A stretch of 64,000 nucleotides of DNA from Flavobacterium sp. N502536 (GCF_025947345.1 NZ_CP110011.1:1-64000); one strand, 5' to 3'. Positions 1 through 9,029 are shown, counted from the first letter of the stretch. Made by a program: numbers and translations. The notes: a model not told the origin generated them from the letters alone.

Positions 1-3000
1 ATTTTAGCAATACCCTCGCCTCCTGTGTAATAGGCTGCCAGAACATCAACACCTTTCAATTGTTTTACGGCAACCACAACTTGTTTTAGAGCAGCTGATA
101 ACTGCAACAAACAATTTTCTATTTCGTCTAGTTCAATTCTGTACCCTCTCAATTTTACCTGATGATCTTTTCTGCCCAGAAATTCGATATTTCCGTCGGG
201 AAACCATTTCACCATGTCTCCTGTATCGTATAGAATACTTCCCTCGATAAATGGATTTTTAATAAACTTCGCAGCGCTAGAGTTCTTCCTTATCAGATAA
301 CCAAGTGCTATACCGCACCCGCCAAATAAAGTCTTCCTGTGATACCAACCGGTGTGAGTTGTAGATTTTCGTCGAGTATATATGCTTGTGTATTAGAAAT
401 TGGTTCCCTACAGGAATTGACTGTACTCTTTGCCTTTCTCTAATTTATAATAGGTGCTGTTGTGTTATCTTCAGAAGGTCCGTAGAGGTTTCTTACCTCA
501 GCATTTGTGCGTAACAGCTCTCTCGCAATATCCACCGGAAATGGCTCTCCCGCTAAATTGATAATACTGGCATTTTGCAAAGCAGAAAAATCTTCTTCAA
601 TCAGACTTCGAATGCTTGAAGGAACTGTATTCAATACACACTCTTTTGTCCTTTTTTAATTCTTTGCCTATTTCCAAAGCATTGCTGAGCAACTTTATTG
701 TTTTTCCAACGGATAAGGTAAAAAACATCTCATAGGCCGAAAGATCAAAACAATGTGAGGTTGCTGCAAAACCTAATCAAAATGTGCGGTATCAAACTCT
801 TTTTTAGCCCAGTACAATAAAGCAACCACATTTTTATTGGTAAAGAGAACTCCCTTGGTTTACCGGTGGTTCCCGAAGTATAAATAACATAGGCCAGATC
901 TTCGGCTTTGCTTATTTTTTCTGAAGGTTCTCTGTAGCGTATTGCTCTTTTTTTACCAGAACTGATCCAGTTCTTTTTCGTCAATAACCACCTTGCAATT
1001 ACTATCGGCTACGATGTAGGCAATACGTTCTTCCGGTAATTAACATCTATAGGTACATAAGCCGCTCCCGATTTAAGCACTCCTAAAATGGTCGTTACTA
1101 AACGTTCGTCTCTTTTTAAACGTACTCCTACTAAATCGTTTGCTGGATGTTGTACTTTTCTCTCAGATAACAGGCCAGCTGATTGGATTGTGCGTGCAGT
1201 TCGGTATAAGTCAATTGTACCTCATTAAAGATCAAAGCACATCTTTGGGGTTTTATCAGCCTGCAATTCCAGTAAGTCTACAATAGTAGCTTCTTTTGGA
1301 AAATAAATTTCCGTTTCATTGAACGTATACAGTAACAATTCTTTTTCGTTTCGGCTAAATATCAATGGCATCAATAGTAACCGCTGTATCCTTAAATACG
1401 GCTGTTAACAGATTTTCAAGATGGCTGAATATAGCCGTAATCCAAAATTCATCATAAATATCGGTGTTGTATTCCAAACCTAACAACAGCTCTTCCTCCT
1501 GCTCTGTAAAAATAAAACTAAGGTCAAACTGCGACGTAGTACGCTTCATTTCATAAGGCGCTACATCAACTCCTACCATTGGAGTTTTTGTTTGTAAGGT
1601 GTTTAATTGGGCCTGATTTTGCAACACCACCAGTACATCGAATAAGGCCGATCTTGAAGCGTCTCTTTTTAAATTAAGCTTATTGACCAAAGTGCTAAAC
1701 GCATAATTCTGATGTTCATAGGCATCGATTAAGGTCTTTTTTGCTGGTCTAATAAATCCGAAAAGCGATCTGTTCCGGTTAGCTGAGTTTTAATCGCCAA
1801 GGTATTTAAAAATAAACCCAGCTGATTTTCAAGCTCCGGATGTTCCCTTCCGGCTATCGGAGTTCCCAGAATAATGGTATTCTGATTGGTGTAACGGTAT
1901 AATAAAGCATTGATTCCGGCCATTAAAGTCATAAATGGCGTAACTGAATTTGCTTTAGAAAAATGTTTTAGTTCAGCCAAAAAAGCCTCCGAAAACTGTA
2001 CGAAAGCGTGTTACCCTTATAAGTTTGTCTGGCCGGACGGCTTCTGTAACTTGGCAATTCTAAAACAGGAAGATCTCCTTTAAAAACCGACAACCAATAG
2101 GCTTCTGAATCTAAAACCGATTTTTCATTTTCCTGTGACTGCTGCCATACCGCATAATCTTTGTATTGAAGGATATCAGCCGGCAAATCGATTGATTTTC
2201 CGTGAATCAGATTATTGTAAGCCGCGACAATTTCAGCAAACATTACTTCTAATGACCAGCCGTCGCCTATGGCATGGTGAATCACCAAAGAAAGCACATA
2301 TTCCTTTTCGTCCGTTTTTAAAAGAACTGCTTTTAATAAAGGTGCAGTCGTCAAATCAAAAACAGTGGCTTGCTGCTCCTGTAAATATTCAGAAAGCGCT
2401 GAAGCACTTTGATCTGAATAATTTTCCTGAACAAGCGAAAATTCCATTCGCCCTCTCCTAAAATGTACTGGCTTATTTCGCCATCATAACCCGCTTTAAA
2501 ATAGGTTCTTAAAATTTCGTATTTCGAAATTAAAAGCCGGAAAGCTTCCTCCAGTTTTGCTGCCTCCAGATTCCCCGTAAGCTTTAGGGCACCGTGCATG
2601 TTGTAGGCACTGTTACCTCCTTCAAACTGACTGAGTACCCAAATTTTATGTTGTGAAGAGGTTAACGGGAAATATCCCTGGGCTTGTGCTTTGGGAATTG
2701 CCTTATAACCTCCTTTTTTTATTTTTTGACTTATTTGTGCAATGGTAGGTGTTTGAAAAAATTCTTTGTAGGATATTGTCCCCTCAAGTTTTTTGTAAAT
2801 CTGGTTGATCACCTGACCTATCATCAAACTATGTCCTCCGAGCTCGAAAAAATGATCTTCGATTCCTACTTTTTCAATCCCTAAAATTTCCTGCCAAATA
2901 AGGGCCAACGTATTTTCTGTCTGATTTCTAGCGCTAAATAATTAGCATTAGAAACCTGATGCAATGGTAAATTTTCAAGAACCTTTCGGTCTATTTTGCC

Positions 3001-5085
3001 ATTTGGTGTCAACGGAATTTTATCCAAACCGATAAAATACTGAGGCACCATAAAAGCCGGAAGTTTTTCTTTCAGATAACTTTTTAACGTTTCGTGATCT
3101 ATGGTTTCGTTCTTAGTGAAATACGTTACTAAATTTTGTAGTCCGTTATTTTGCAAGACCAGAACAACAGCCTGTGTTATAGTATTGGAAAAAGAAAGAA
3201 CTGCATTTTCAATTTCTCCAAGTTCTACACGATATCCCCTTAGTTTTACCTGATGGTCTTTTCTTCCCTGGAAATCAATAGTTCCATCCGAAAGCCATTT
3301 GGCCATGTCTCCGGTGTCGTACATTAAAGATCCCGCCTTAAACGGATTGGATATGAACTTTTCTGCTGTTAATTCAGGACGGTTCAGATAGCCTTTGGAT
3401 AAACCTTCTCCCGAGATATACAATTTTCCGGCTACCCCCACAGGCACTACTTCTAAATTTTTATCGAGTATATAAACCTGAGTATTGGCAATGGGTTTGC
3501 CTATTGAGACCGAAGCGGTATATTCTTTTTCTGATGATAATCGGTATACCGTACTGTAAGTGGTATCTTCTGATGGGCCGTACAAGTTTCTTATCTCAGC
3601 ATTCGTTTCTAATAATTTCTTAGCAATATCCACCGGAAAAGGTTCGCCCGCCAAATTGATTATCGTGGCATTTTCTAAACTATACCCGCTTTCTATAACA
3701 TTTCTAATACTCGAAGGGACTGTATTGATCAATACCTTTTTGTCGTGTACAAGAGCCTCTCCTATTTCTAAAGCATTGTCCAGAATTCTTATCTTTTTTC
3801 CGACAGACAAAGGATAAAAAAACTCATAAACCGAAAGATCAAAACAATACGAAGTTGCTGCATACACCATATCAAAAGCAGTCGCGTCAAACTCTTCCTG
3901 AGACCAATAAAGCAAAACTGCCGCATTTTGATGTGTGATCATAACACCTTTCGGGTTTCCGGTAGTTCCCGACGTATAAATGATATAGGCTAAATCGGTA
4001 AAATCATTTGCTATTTTAAGATTCTCCGTTTTATAATTGTCTTTATGGGCAAGATAATTTCTAAATTGATTTTCATCAATTACAATTTTGCACTGGCTGT
4101 CCTTTTCTATGTATTGAATACGTTCTTCAGGGTAATTAACATCTATTGGCACATAGGCGGCCCCCGATTTAAGAATCCCCAATAGCACTACGAGTATCAA
4201 TTCGTTGCGTTCCAGTTTTATTCCAACTAAATCATTCGGCCGAATATCATATTCCTTTCTGAGATAATGTGCCAACTGATTGGCTTTCTCATTCAGTTCC
4301 CTGTAGCTCAATTCGGCATTTCTAAAAATAACAGCGGTATGATCGGGTGTCTTTGCTGCTTGTTCTTCAAACAATTCTACCAGAGTCTTGTTTGGATATT
4401 CTTTTAAAGAAGGATTAAAATGATTCAATAATTCTTCTTTTTCCAACGACGTCACCACGGGTATTTTGGCCACATATTCATTAATATAAACCTCCAGATC
4501 CAGCAGCCAATTGGTGTACGTACTTAAAAAATGTGCCGCTAAACGGTCTTCTATAAATGACGCATCATAAGAAAGGTTTACTGTTAATCCGTTATCGTTT
4601 TTATGTACTGTTAATGAAAACGGAAATTTATTTTTTACTTCCGCAACTGTTGTATTATAAAAAAAGCCAAAGAGCGCATAGGCCGAAAAAGGATATTTTT
4701 CCTGCAACGTATCGTCGTAGTCCGAACAGCTGTAAACTTCCTGTACTTCTTTTTTAACTTCCTGTAAATACTCTTTAAAAGATTTACCTGATGTGGTGTG
4801 GTTTTTATACAGTAAAGCTGTTTGGGCAGCATCCGATTTTGATGAAAAAATAAAGCTTTCCTCTTCGAAATAACGCTGCAGCAAAGCCGTATAAACCGCT
4901 AACAAAACCGTTAATTCTGCTATAGCATTTTCATTGGTAAGCTTCTTAAAGAAGGAAAGACTGCTGTTTTCCACTTCGACATTCCTGCTTTGCGGGTTTT
5001 CTACCGGAACACTATTGACCAAAGGATTATTTTTAACTTTTGTGATCCAGTAGTTCGAAATGCTTTTTTGTTCGATGGTTGTCAT
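1..5085 (-). pseudogene. Nonribosomal peptide synthetase, frameshifted as given, truncated at window edge
   Basis: One gene reading leftwards from 5085 and leaving the window at 1. Order of domains: short condensation-type N-terminal part, adenylation domain 1, peptidyl carrier protein (FFELGGHSLM around 2825-2850), complete condensation domain (HHAIGDGWS around 2240-2275, the HHxxxDG catalytic motif), adenylation domain 2 (SGTTGKP around 860-880, YGPSED around 470, GRKDHQVKLRGYR around 140-180). From about 2930 leftwards the frame breaks repeatedly. Each break I examined is repaired by adding bases to a homopolymer: 2925-2927, 2438-2441, 1992-1995, 1737-1742 and 313-314, plus others near 1360, 1240, 1140 and 1035. 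The protein sequence between breaks is well conserved, with no internal stops that a one- or two-base repair does not remove. I therefore suspect consensus error rather than decay. Product unknown. The role is assembly of a peptide on carrier domains in the cytoplasm. Confidence 0.85.
2881..5085 (-). CDS. Intact 5' part of the NRPS: partial condensation domain plus adenylation domain
   Basis: Open frame of 734 codons forming the start of the NRPS gene. Residues 1-215 resemble the C-terminal half of a condensation domain but lack HHxxxDG, so this is not a working condensation domain. Residues about 225-725 are a full adenylation domain: YTSGTTGNPKG (core A3, about residue 367), CFDLSVYE (A4, about 413), NLAGEPFP, YGPSEDTTY (A5), YDTGD, GRKDHQVKLRGYR (A8) and TPNGKIDRK with the A10 lysine. 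The frame is lost just after A10 at the AAA run at 2925-2927; adding one base continues straight into the carrier domain. Reading the specificity pocket by alignment to PheA gives D-L-Y-N-N-A-L-T-Y, close to codes I recall for small amino acids such as alanine; this substrate call is weak. The start at 5085 is the first ATG and gives the SxSNYW segment seen at such N-termini. Confidence 0.85.
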   Translation of the reverse strand: MTTIEQKSISNYWITKVKNNPLVNSVPVENPQSRNVEVENSSLSFFKKLTNENAIAELTVLLAVYTALLQRYFEEESFIFSSKSDAAQTALLYKNHTTSGKSFKEYLQEVKKEVQEVYSCSDYDDTLQEKYPFSAYALFGFFYNTTVAEVKNKFPFSLTVHKNDNGLTVNLSYDASFIEDRLAAHFLSTYTNWLLDLEVYINEYVAKIPVVTSLEKEELLNHFNPSLKEYPNKTLVELFEEQAAKTPDHTAVIFRNAELSYRELNEKANQLAHYLRKEYDIRPNDLVGIKLERNELILVVLLGILKSGAAYVPIDVNYPEERIQYIEKDSQCKIVIDENQFRNYLAHKDNYKTENLKIANDFTDLAYIIYTSGTTGNPKGVMITHQNAAVLLYWSQEEFDATAFDMVYAATSYCFDLSVYEFFYPLSVGKKIRILDNALEIGEALVHDKKVLINTVPSSIRNVIESGYSLENATIINLAGEPFPVDIAKKLLETNAEIRNLYGPSEDTTYSTVYRLSSEKEYTASVSIGKPIANTQVYILDKNLEVVPVGVAGKLYISGEGLSKGYLNRPELTAEKFISNPFKAGSLMYDTGDMAKWLSDGTIDFQGRKDHQVKLRGYRVELGEIENAVLSFSNTITQAVVLVLQNNGLQNLVTYFTKNETIDHETLKSYLKEKLPAFMVPQYFIGLDKIPLTPNGKIDRKVLENLPLHQVSNANYLALEIRQKIRWPLFGRKF

Positions 5086-5335
5086 TTAAAATCTTATAAT
5101 TTGATGAACCTTCAACTTCTGTGGTGGGTACTGAAAAAGTAGAACGGTTCTTATTGAATTGTAAATAATTTGGTCTCTTTTAATAAAATAAATCAGGCGC
5201 GTGAAATTGCTTTATAATCCTAGTAATTATATGGATACTATAGATATTTAAATCATTAGTATTTCGGCTAGAAAAAATTGTTTTATCCAAGATTTAAAAG
5301 TTTCTTATAAAAACGAGCTCTTCTACCTCATAGCC

Positions 5336-5845
5336 TTAATTTTGTAAATAATAGGATGGAATTGTAGCGGTGATGTTTTTCTGTAAGGAATCAATTCTAA
5401 CCACGATTTTATTGGTATTGTTGGTGTTTAGTACCTCACATTCTAATCCGCTTAATGAACCGTAAGAGATTGTTTTAAAGTCACCTACTTTAAATTCTTC
5501 AACATGTGTTTCAATCTCTGTCACATCATTGTTGAGCAACAAAAGTTCAATTTTTCTCATTTCGTCGTCACTCACCTTAGCGTACTCCATTCCAAAGCGG
5601 ATGTACATACAGGCCCCGTTCACCGAAAGCGTTTTGTAAAATTCTAATGACGAATTTATCTTTACAAAAACATAAGAAGGGAAAAGTAATTTCTGAATAC
5701 TTTTCTTTCGATCTGTACGTTTACTTGGTACCTCAATTGTTGGTAAAAAAGCTCTAATTGACAAATGTCCAAGCCCATCAAATACTTTTCTTTCATGATG
5801 GCATTTAACATATAAAACATACCAACCATTGTGAATTGACTTCAT
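5336..5845 (-). CDS. NusG-like transcription antiterminator (UpxY/LoaP-type specialised paralogue)
   Basis: 169 residues. The N-terminal NGN domain starts with GWYVLYVKCHHERKV and contains FPSYVFVKI and VNGACMYIRF, as in NusG/RfaH proteins. The C-terminal part from about residue 115 is KOW-like: FKVGDFKTISYGSLSGLE, then VVRID. Bacteroidetes UpxY proteins and Bacillus LoaP are paralogues of NusG that let RNA polymerase read through long capsule or antibiotic operons. The core nusG is normally found beside secE and ribosomal protein genes; here the gene sits 250 bp upstream of, and co-oriented with, the NRPS. I infer it acts on that long transcript. Two direct TACGG boxes lie 129-155 bp upstream of its start. 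The alternative, a stray house-keeping NusG, is unlikely from context. Confidence 0.85.
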   Translation of the reverse strand: MKSIHNGWYVLYVKCHHERKVFDGLGHLSIRAFLPTIEVPSKRTDRKKSIQKLLFPSYVFVKINSSLEFYKTLSVNGACMYIRFGMEYAKVSDDEMRKIELLLLNNDVTEIETHVEEFKVGDFKTISYGSLSGLECEVLNTNNTNKIVVRIDSLQKNITATIPSYYLQN

Positions 5846-6452
5846 AAATACTCTTCAGTTTTTTTAATAGCTTCGCTGTTCTCGGTTACGAGAATCCTTA
5901 TCCAAATGCGGTTTTTAAAAATTAAAACACCTTTTATTTACCGCTAAAATAGTAGTAGTCTTTATATAAAAATTACGGACTTTTTAAATAAAAACTACGG
6001 GCTTTCACATTAAAAAGCACAAAACACTGACAATAAATCAAATACTTATGATTTACAGCCGGAAAGAACTTCAATCCCACTAAACCTTTAGTAAACAAAC
6101 ACTAAACGCTAAACGATTTTAAGATTCCTTCTTTTTTTGTGAAATGTGAATTGTGAAATGTGGAATGTAAGTTGTAAGATGTGATATTTGGAATTTGGAA
6201 TTTGGAGTTTGGAGTTTGAAATCCGCCTCAATCCGCGTTTTCGCATAGCGAATCCGTATCATCAGCGTATTATTTTTTATCCGGAAAGGAAAATGTGAGA
6301 TGTAAGATGTAAGATGTGAAATGTAGAATCCGTGTCAATCCGCGTTTTCGCATAGCGAATCCGTATCATCCGCGTCTATTTTTTATCAGAAAGTGAAATG
6401 TGGGATGTGGAATTTGGAATTTGGAGCTTGAAATTTGGAATTTGAAATTTGG
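5846..6452. repeat. Intergenic region with TACGG boxes and degenerate flavobacterial repeats
   Basis: No gene seen. The left third holds AT-rich DNA with TACGG boxes (listed separately). From about 6130 to 6450 there are many imperfect copies of short words such as GAAATGTG, GTAAGATGTG and GGAATTTGGA. Interspersed are two copies (about 6230-6268 and 6327-6374) of a dispersed element containing TTCGCATAGCGAA, a small hairpin, followed by TCCGTATCATC. Other copies lie near 36160 and 49510. They look like mobile or slippage-derived palindromic repeats rather than coding DNA. Confidence 0.7.
5953..6000. promoter_or_regulatory. Direct TACGG repeats upstream of the NusG-like gene
   Basis: TACGGACTTTTTAAATAAAA begins at 5974 and TACGGGCTTT begins at 5996, exactly 22 bp apart. 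A more degenerate TAGTAGTCTTTATATAAAA precedes them at 5953. The 22-bp spacing is about two helical turns. On the minus strand, toward the NusG-like gene, the boxes read CCGTAATTTTT and CCGTAGTTTTT. The same CCGTAAWTTT word ends both palindromes between the lipoprotein and response-regulator genes at 8873 and 8975. I infer a shared operator; binding is not shown. Confidence 0.45.
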
Positions 6453-8477
6453 CTAAGTCAGCTCCCGAACTTTAAAAGTGACCTCGATTTTGGTTCCCTC
6501 ACCAATTTCTGATTCAATAGTAAACTGGCCTTTTAACGAGCTGGTTCTTTCCTTCATATTGTTCAGTCCGATACCTTCTTTTTTGGTTTTGGTATCAAAT
6601 CCCTGGCCATTATCCGTAATTGACATTTTTAAGAAGCCACTGCCTTGGTATTGAATTCTGATTTCACACTTTGTAGCGTCAGCATACTTGTTGACATTTA
6701 AAATAGCTTCCTGAATGATGCGATACAAATTGATCTTGTAGATGTTTTGAATCGTAGACCATTCAAAACTTTCATCGGTTGTATAGGTAAACTGAGTATT
6801 GCTAATGTCTTTTTGACTTTCCACTAAGCTTAATAGTAAGATATTAAAATCATTACCATCTAAAAACGAACTATTGCTTAAATCATGTGAAATGGTTCTA
6901 ATCTCATTTTCTATGTTTTGCAGCTCAAAAATATACGCTTTTCGTTTATCGATTATTTCCTGTTCTACTTTAGCATTAAAAAAGCCTAAATTCATTCGAA
7001 CGCCATAAATCCGATTCATTACTCCATCATGAAGTTCTTTTGCAATTTTGGATTTTTCATTATCTCTTGCATTGTTTATTTTCTCATGCTGTTCCATCAG
7101 AAGCAAATAGATCTCCTCGTTGGCCGATTTCTGGTTCTTTAAAAACTGCAATTCTTTATTTTTATACTTGGAGTACCTTAAAATAACAATAATCAGCAGT
7201 AGCAAAACTAGTGCAAATGAAATGATTAAGATATAGAAATTTTTTTTCGTCAAAATTTTATTTTCATCTTCGATTCTGGAAGTTTCGTATTCGATTCTAG
7301 CATATTTATTGTGTGCATTTTTTTGAACAATATTGATACTGTCACTCAAATTAATATACTCGTTTGCGTAGTAAAGGCTATTCTCCTTGTCTAAAGTAGA
7401 CAACAGTTTTAGTGAAGTTAAAACTTCATTGCTGTTCTTAATTCGCGTTGCTAATACATTCGCTTCTTTCAGAACTTCAATAGCTTTGGTAGTATCTTTC
7501 TGTGTTAGGAAATATTCGCCAATATGTATTTTTTTATATAAAATATCCGATTCATCGCCTTTGTTTTTTAAAATTTCGAGCGATTTGGTGAACATTTCAT
7601 GCACATTCTCATACTCTCCGATTTTCATCTTCGAATAGGCCAGATTGCTCAAAACATTGGCATACAATCGGGGCCATTTTTTTTCTAAATCTTTGGTAAG
7701 CAAACCTTCAAGCTTTGCAATAGATTTTAAATATTCTCCTTTTAAATCATACAGATTACAGATATTGATGGTAGCGGTTACATTGTAATTGTTAACCTCA
7801 TCTTTATCAATATGATTCAGTTTCATCTTCTCTAAATTATTCAAAGCCATCTGGTGGTACCACAAGGCTTTATCATAATTCACGAGCTTCTCCAGACAGT
7901 TGCCCATTAATGCATTACAGCAATAAAGCAGCCGCTGGTCTTTGGATTCTTTCAGGTGCTGTAAGGCCTTCGAGATTTCAACTTCGCATTCTATATAATT
8001 TCCGTCATAAAACAACACACAGGCTTTGTTAAACAACATCCTCGCTGTATTATCATAATCTGATAATTTGTAATATACTTTTTCTGCCTGCAGGTAATAA
8101 AAATAGGCACTGTCTTTTTTTACATTGCCATAACTGTCTCCAATGTAATAAAAGGCTTTTGCAATTCCCTCTTTGTCATCCACCTCTATTGACAGCCTCA
8201 GGGCCTCTAAACTTGCCGCTAAAGATTTCTTCTCATTTTTATTGTAATAGTACTCTGTTGACAGCTTAAAATGCAGACTTCTGGTAAGCGAATCATTTTT
8301 CTGAATCTTTAACAACTCAAATATAGAGTCCAGGTACTTTTCCTTTTCTTCCCCTTTTAAATACGTATCATCAAATGAGATCGTAGTTTTGCCATTCGAA
8401 TCAGCAAACTCATTTTTCCGGCAGGAAAAAAACGTCAGTAAAAGAAATAAGCAAATAATTTTAAAAGGTGCTGTCAA
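6453..8477 (-). CDS. TPR-containing sensor histidine kinase (HisKA_3 / NarL-partner type)
   Basis: 674 residues. The N-terminus is a lipoprotein-like signal (LLLTFFSC, Cys 19). It is followed by about 380 residues of helical repeats that read as tetratricopeptides (AFYYIGDSYGN, ALWYHQMALNNLEKM, ALSNLAYSKMKIGEYEN-type segments), presumably outside the inner membrane. One membrane segment follows at about 411-432, then a coiled coil and a HisKA_3 domain with AKELHDGVMNRIYG (phospho-acceptor His about 479). The HATPase_c domain has NKYADA (N box), DNGQGFD (G1) and GIGLNNMKER (G2). This architecture pairs with LuxR/NarL-type response regulators; the regulator at 9030-9698 on the other strand is the obvious partner. 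The gene lies between the small lipoprotein (upstream, same strand) and the NusG-like gene. Loose lipobox, so lipidation is uncertain. Confidence 0.9.
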   Translation of the reverse strand: MTAPFKIICLFLLLTFFSCRKNEFADSNGKTTISFDDTYLKGEEKEKYLDSIFELLKIQKNDSLTRSLHFKLSTEYYYNKNEKKSLAASLEALRLSIEVDDKEGIAKAFYYIGDSYGNVKKDSAYFYYLQAEKVYYKLSDYDNTARMLFNKACVLFYDGNYIECEVEISKALQHLKESKDQRLLYCCNALMGNCLEKLVNYDKALWYHQMALNNLEKMKLNHIDKDEVNNYNVTATINICNLYDLKGEYLKSIAKLEGLLTKDLEKKWPRLYANVLSNLAYSKMKIGEYENVHEMFTKSLEILKNKGDESDILYKKIHIGEYFLTQKDTTKAIEVLKEANVLATRIKNSNEVLTSLKLLSTLDKENSLYYANEYINLSDSINIVQKNAHNKYARIEYETSRIEDENKILTKKNFYILIISFALVLLLLIIVILRYSKYKNKELQFLKNQKSANEEIYLLLMEQHEKINNARDNEKSKIAKELHDGVMNRIYGVRMNLGFFNAKVEQEIIDKRKAYIFELQNIENEIRTISHDLSNSSFLDGNDFNILLLSLVESQKDISNTQFTYTTDESFEWSTIQNIYKINLYRIIQEAILNVNKYADATKCEIRIQYQGSGFLKMSITDNGQGFDTKTKKEGIGLNNMKERTSSLKGQFTIESEIGEGTKIEVTFKVRELT

Positions 8478-8522
8478 AAGTTTAAGTATTATTTTACAAT
8501 TTCAAATATAACGTTTTGAAAT

Positions 8523-8565
8523 AAAAAGACTATAAAATTTAAAAATAAATGAAATAGTCTTTTTT
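8523..8565 (-). terminator. Hairpin after the small lipoprotein gene
   Basis: Arms AAAAAGACTA (8523-8532) and TAGTCTTTTT (8555-8564) are complementary, with an AT-rich loop. It lies between the lipoprotein stop (8581) and the histidine kinase start (8477) and is flanked by A/T tracts on both sides. It could terminate or attenuate transcription between the two genes. Confidence 0.45.
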
Positions 8566-8580
8566 ATAAATACAAAAAAC

Positions 8581-8814
8581 TTAGTCCTTTCTGGTTGGTC
8601 TAGTGATTTCAGGATCACCATCAGTATTCAACAAATCAATTTCTGTATTAGACGTTTGATTTACCGCTTTTTTTGTTTTCGCGTCTAATTTTTCATTTAT
8701 TCTTTTCAATTGGCCGCTTTCCATGTTAGGAGTTTCATACTCATCCGCTGTACATGAAAAAGTCAACAATGCAATAGAAATTAGTAATCCCGGAATTAAT
8801 ACCTTGGTTTTCAT
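8581..8814 (-). CDS. Small acidic lipoprotein between two-component system genes
   Basis: 77 residues from the ATG at 8814. I prefer this to the upstream TTG-type start because it places the signal peptide at the N-terminus (MKTKVLIPGLLISIALLTFSC, lipobox TFSC, Cys about 21). The mature part has no known domain: KRINEKLDAKTKKA is a short amphipathic helix, then a tail with NTDGDPEITRP. Small lipoproteins of this type, with an acidic Asp/Gly/Pro tail, occur in flavobacteria beside TPR histidine kinases (my recollection, not checked). It lies directly upstream of the kinase and divergent from the regulator, with a palindrome about 60 bp upstream of the start. It could be a sensor accessory or a signal for the kinase. 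Function unknown. Confidence 0.65.
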   Translation of the reverse strand: MKTKVLIPGLLISIALLTFSCTADEYETPNMESGQLKRINEKLDAKTKKAVNQTSNTEIDLLNTDGDPEITRPTRKD

Positions 8815-8872
8815 AAAAAATAACTTTAATTGATTATTAAAACAAAAAAACAGCAAACTGCCGATTAAAATG

Positions 8873-8887
8873 TACGGTAAATCCGTA
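8873..8887. promoter_or_regulatory. TACGG-N5-CCGTA palindrome, lipoprotein side
   Basis: TACGG TAAAT CCGTA, a perfect 5-bp inverted repeat about 60 bp upstream of the lipoprotein start. It matches the palindrome at 8975 and resembles a dimer site for a LuxR/NarL-type regulator. Likely part of the lipoprotein promoter; inferred. Confidence 0.45.
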
Positions 8888-8974
8888 ATATTTTATTTAT
8901 TCTATACTAAAAATGAGACTTTAACTATTTATCGTTCAAGCCGTAAAACGAATTGTAAAACAATCAAAACTGCA

Positions 8975-9006
8975 TTACGGAAAGACCGTAAATTTTCTTA
9001 CATTTG
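8975..9006 (+). promoter_or_regulatory. Palindrome plus -7 box upstream of the response regulator
   Basis: TTACGG AAAGA CCGTAA (8975-8991) is a perfect 6-bp inverted repeat. Eight bases downstream is TACATTTG (8999-9006), which fits the Bacteroidetes -7 consensus TAnnTTTG. No TTG -33 box lies at the usual distance; the palindrome covers that side instead. This suggests an activator-dependent, perhaps autoregulated, promoter. Confidence 0.5.
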
Positions 9007-9029
9007 TTGTGAATAGAATTAAACAAGTT

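Noticed and set aside
4557..4832. Small ORFs on both strands inside the NRPS start
   Set aside because: Fully inside the intact 734-codon frame and unlike any family.
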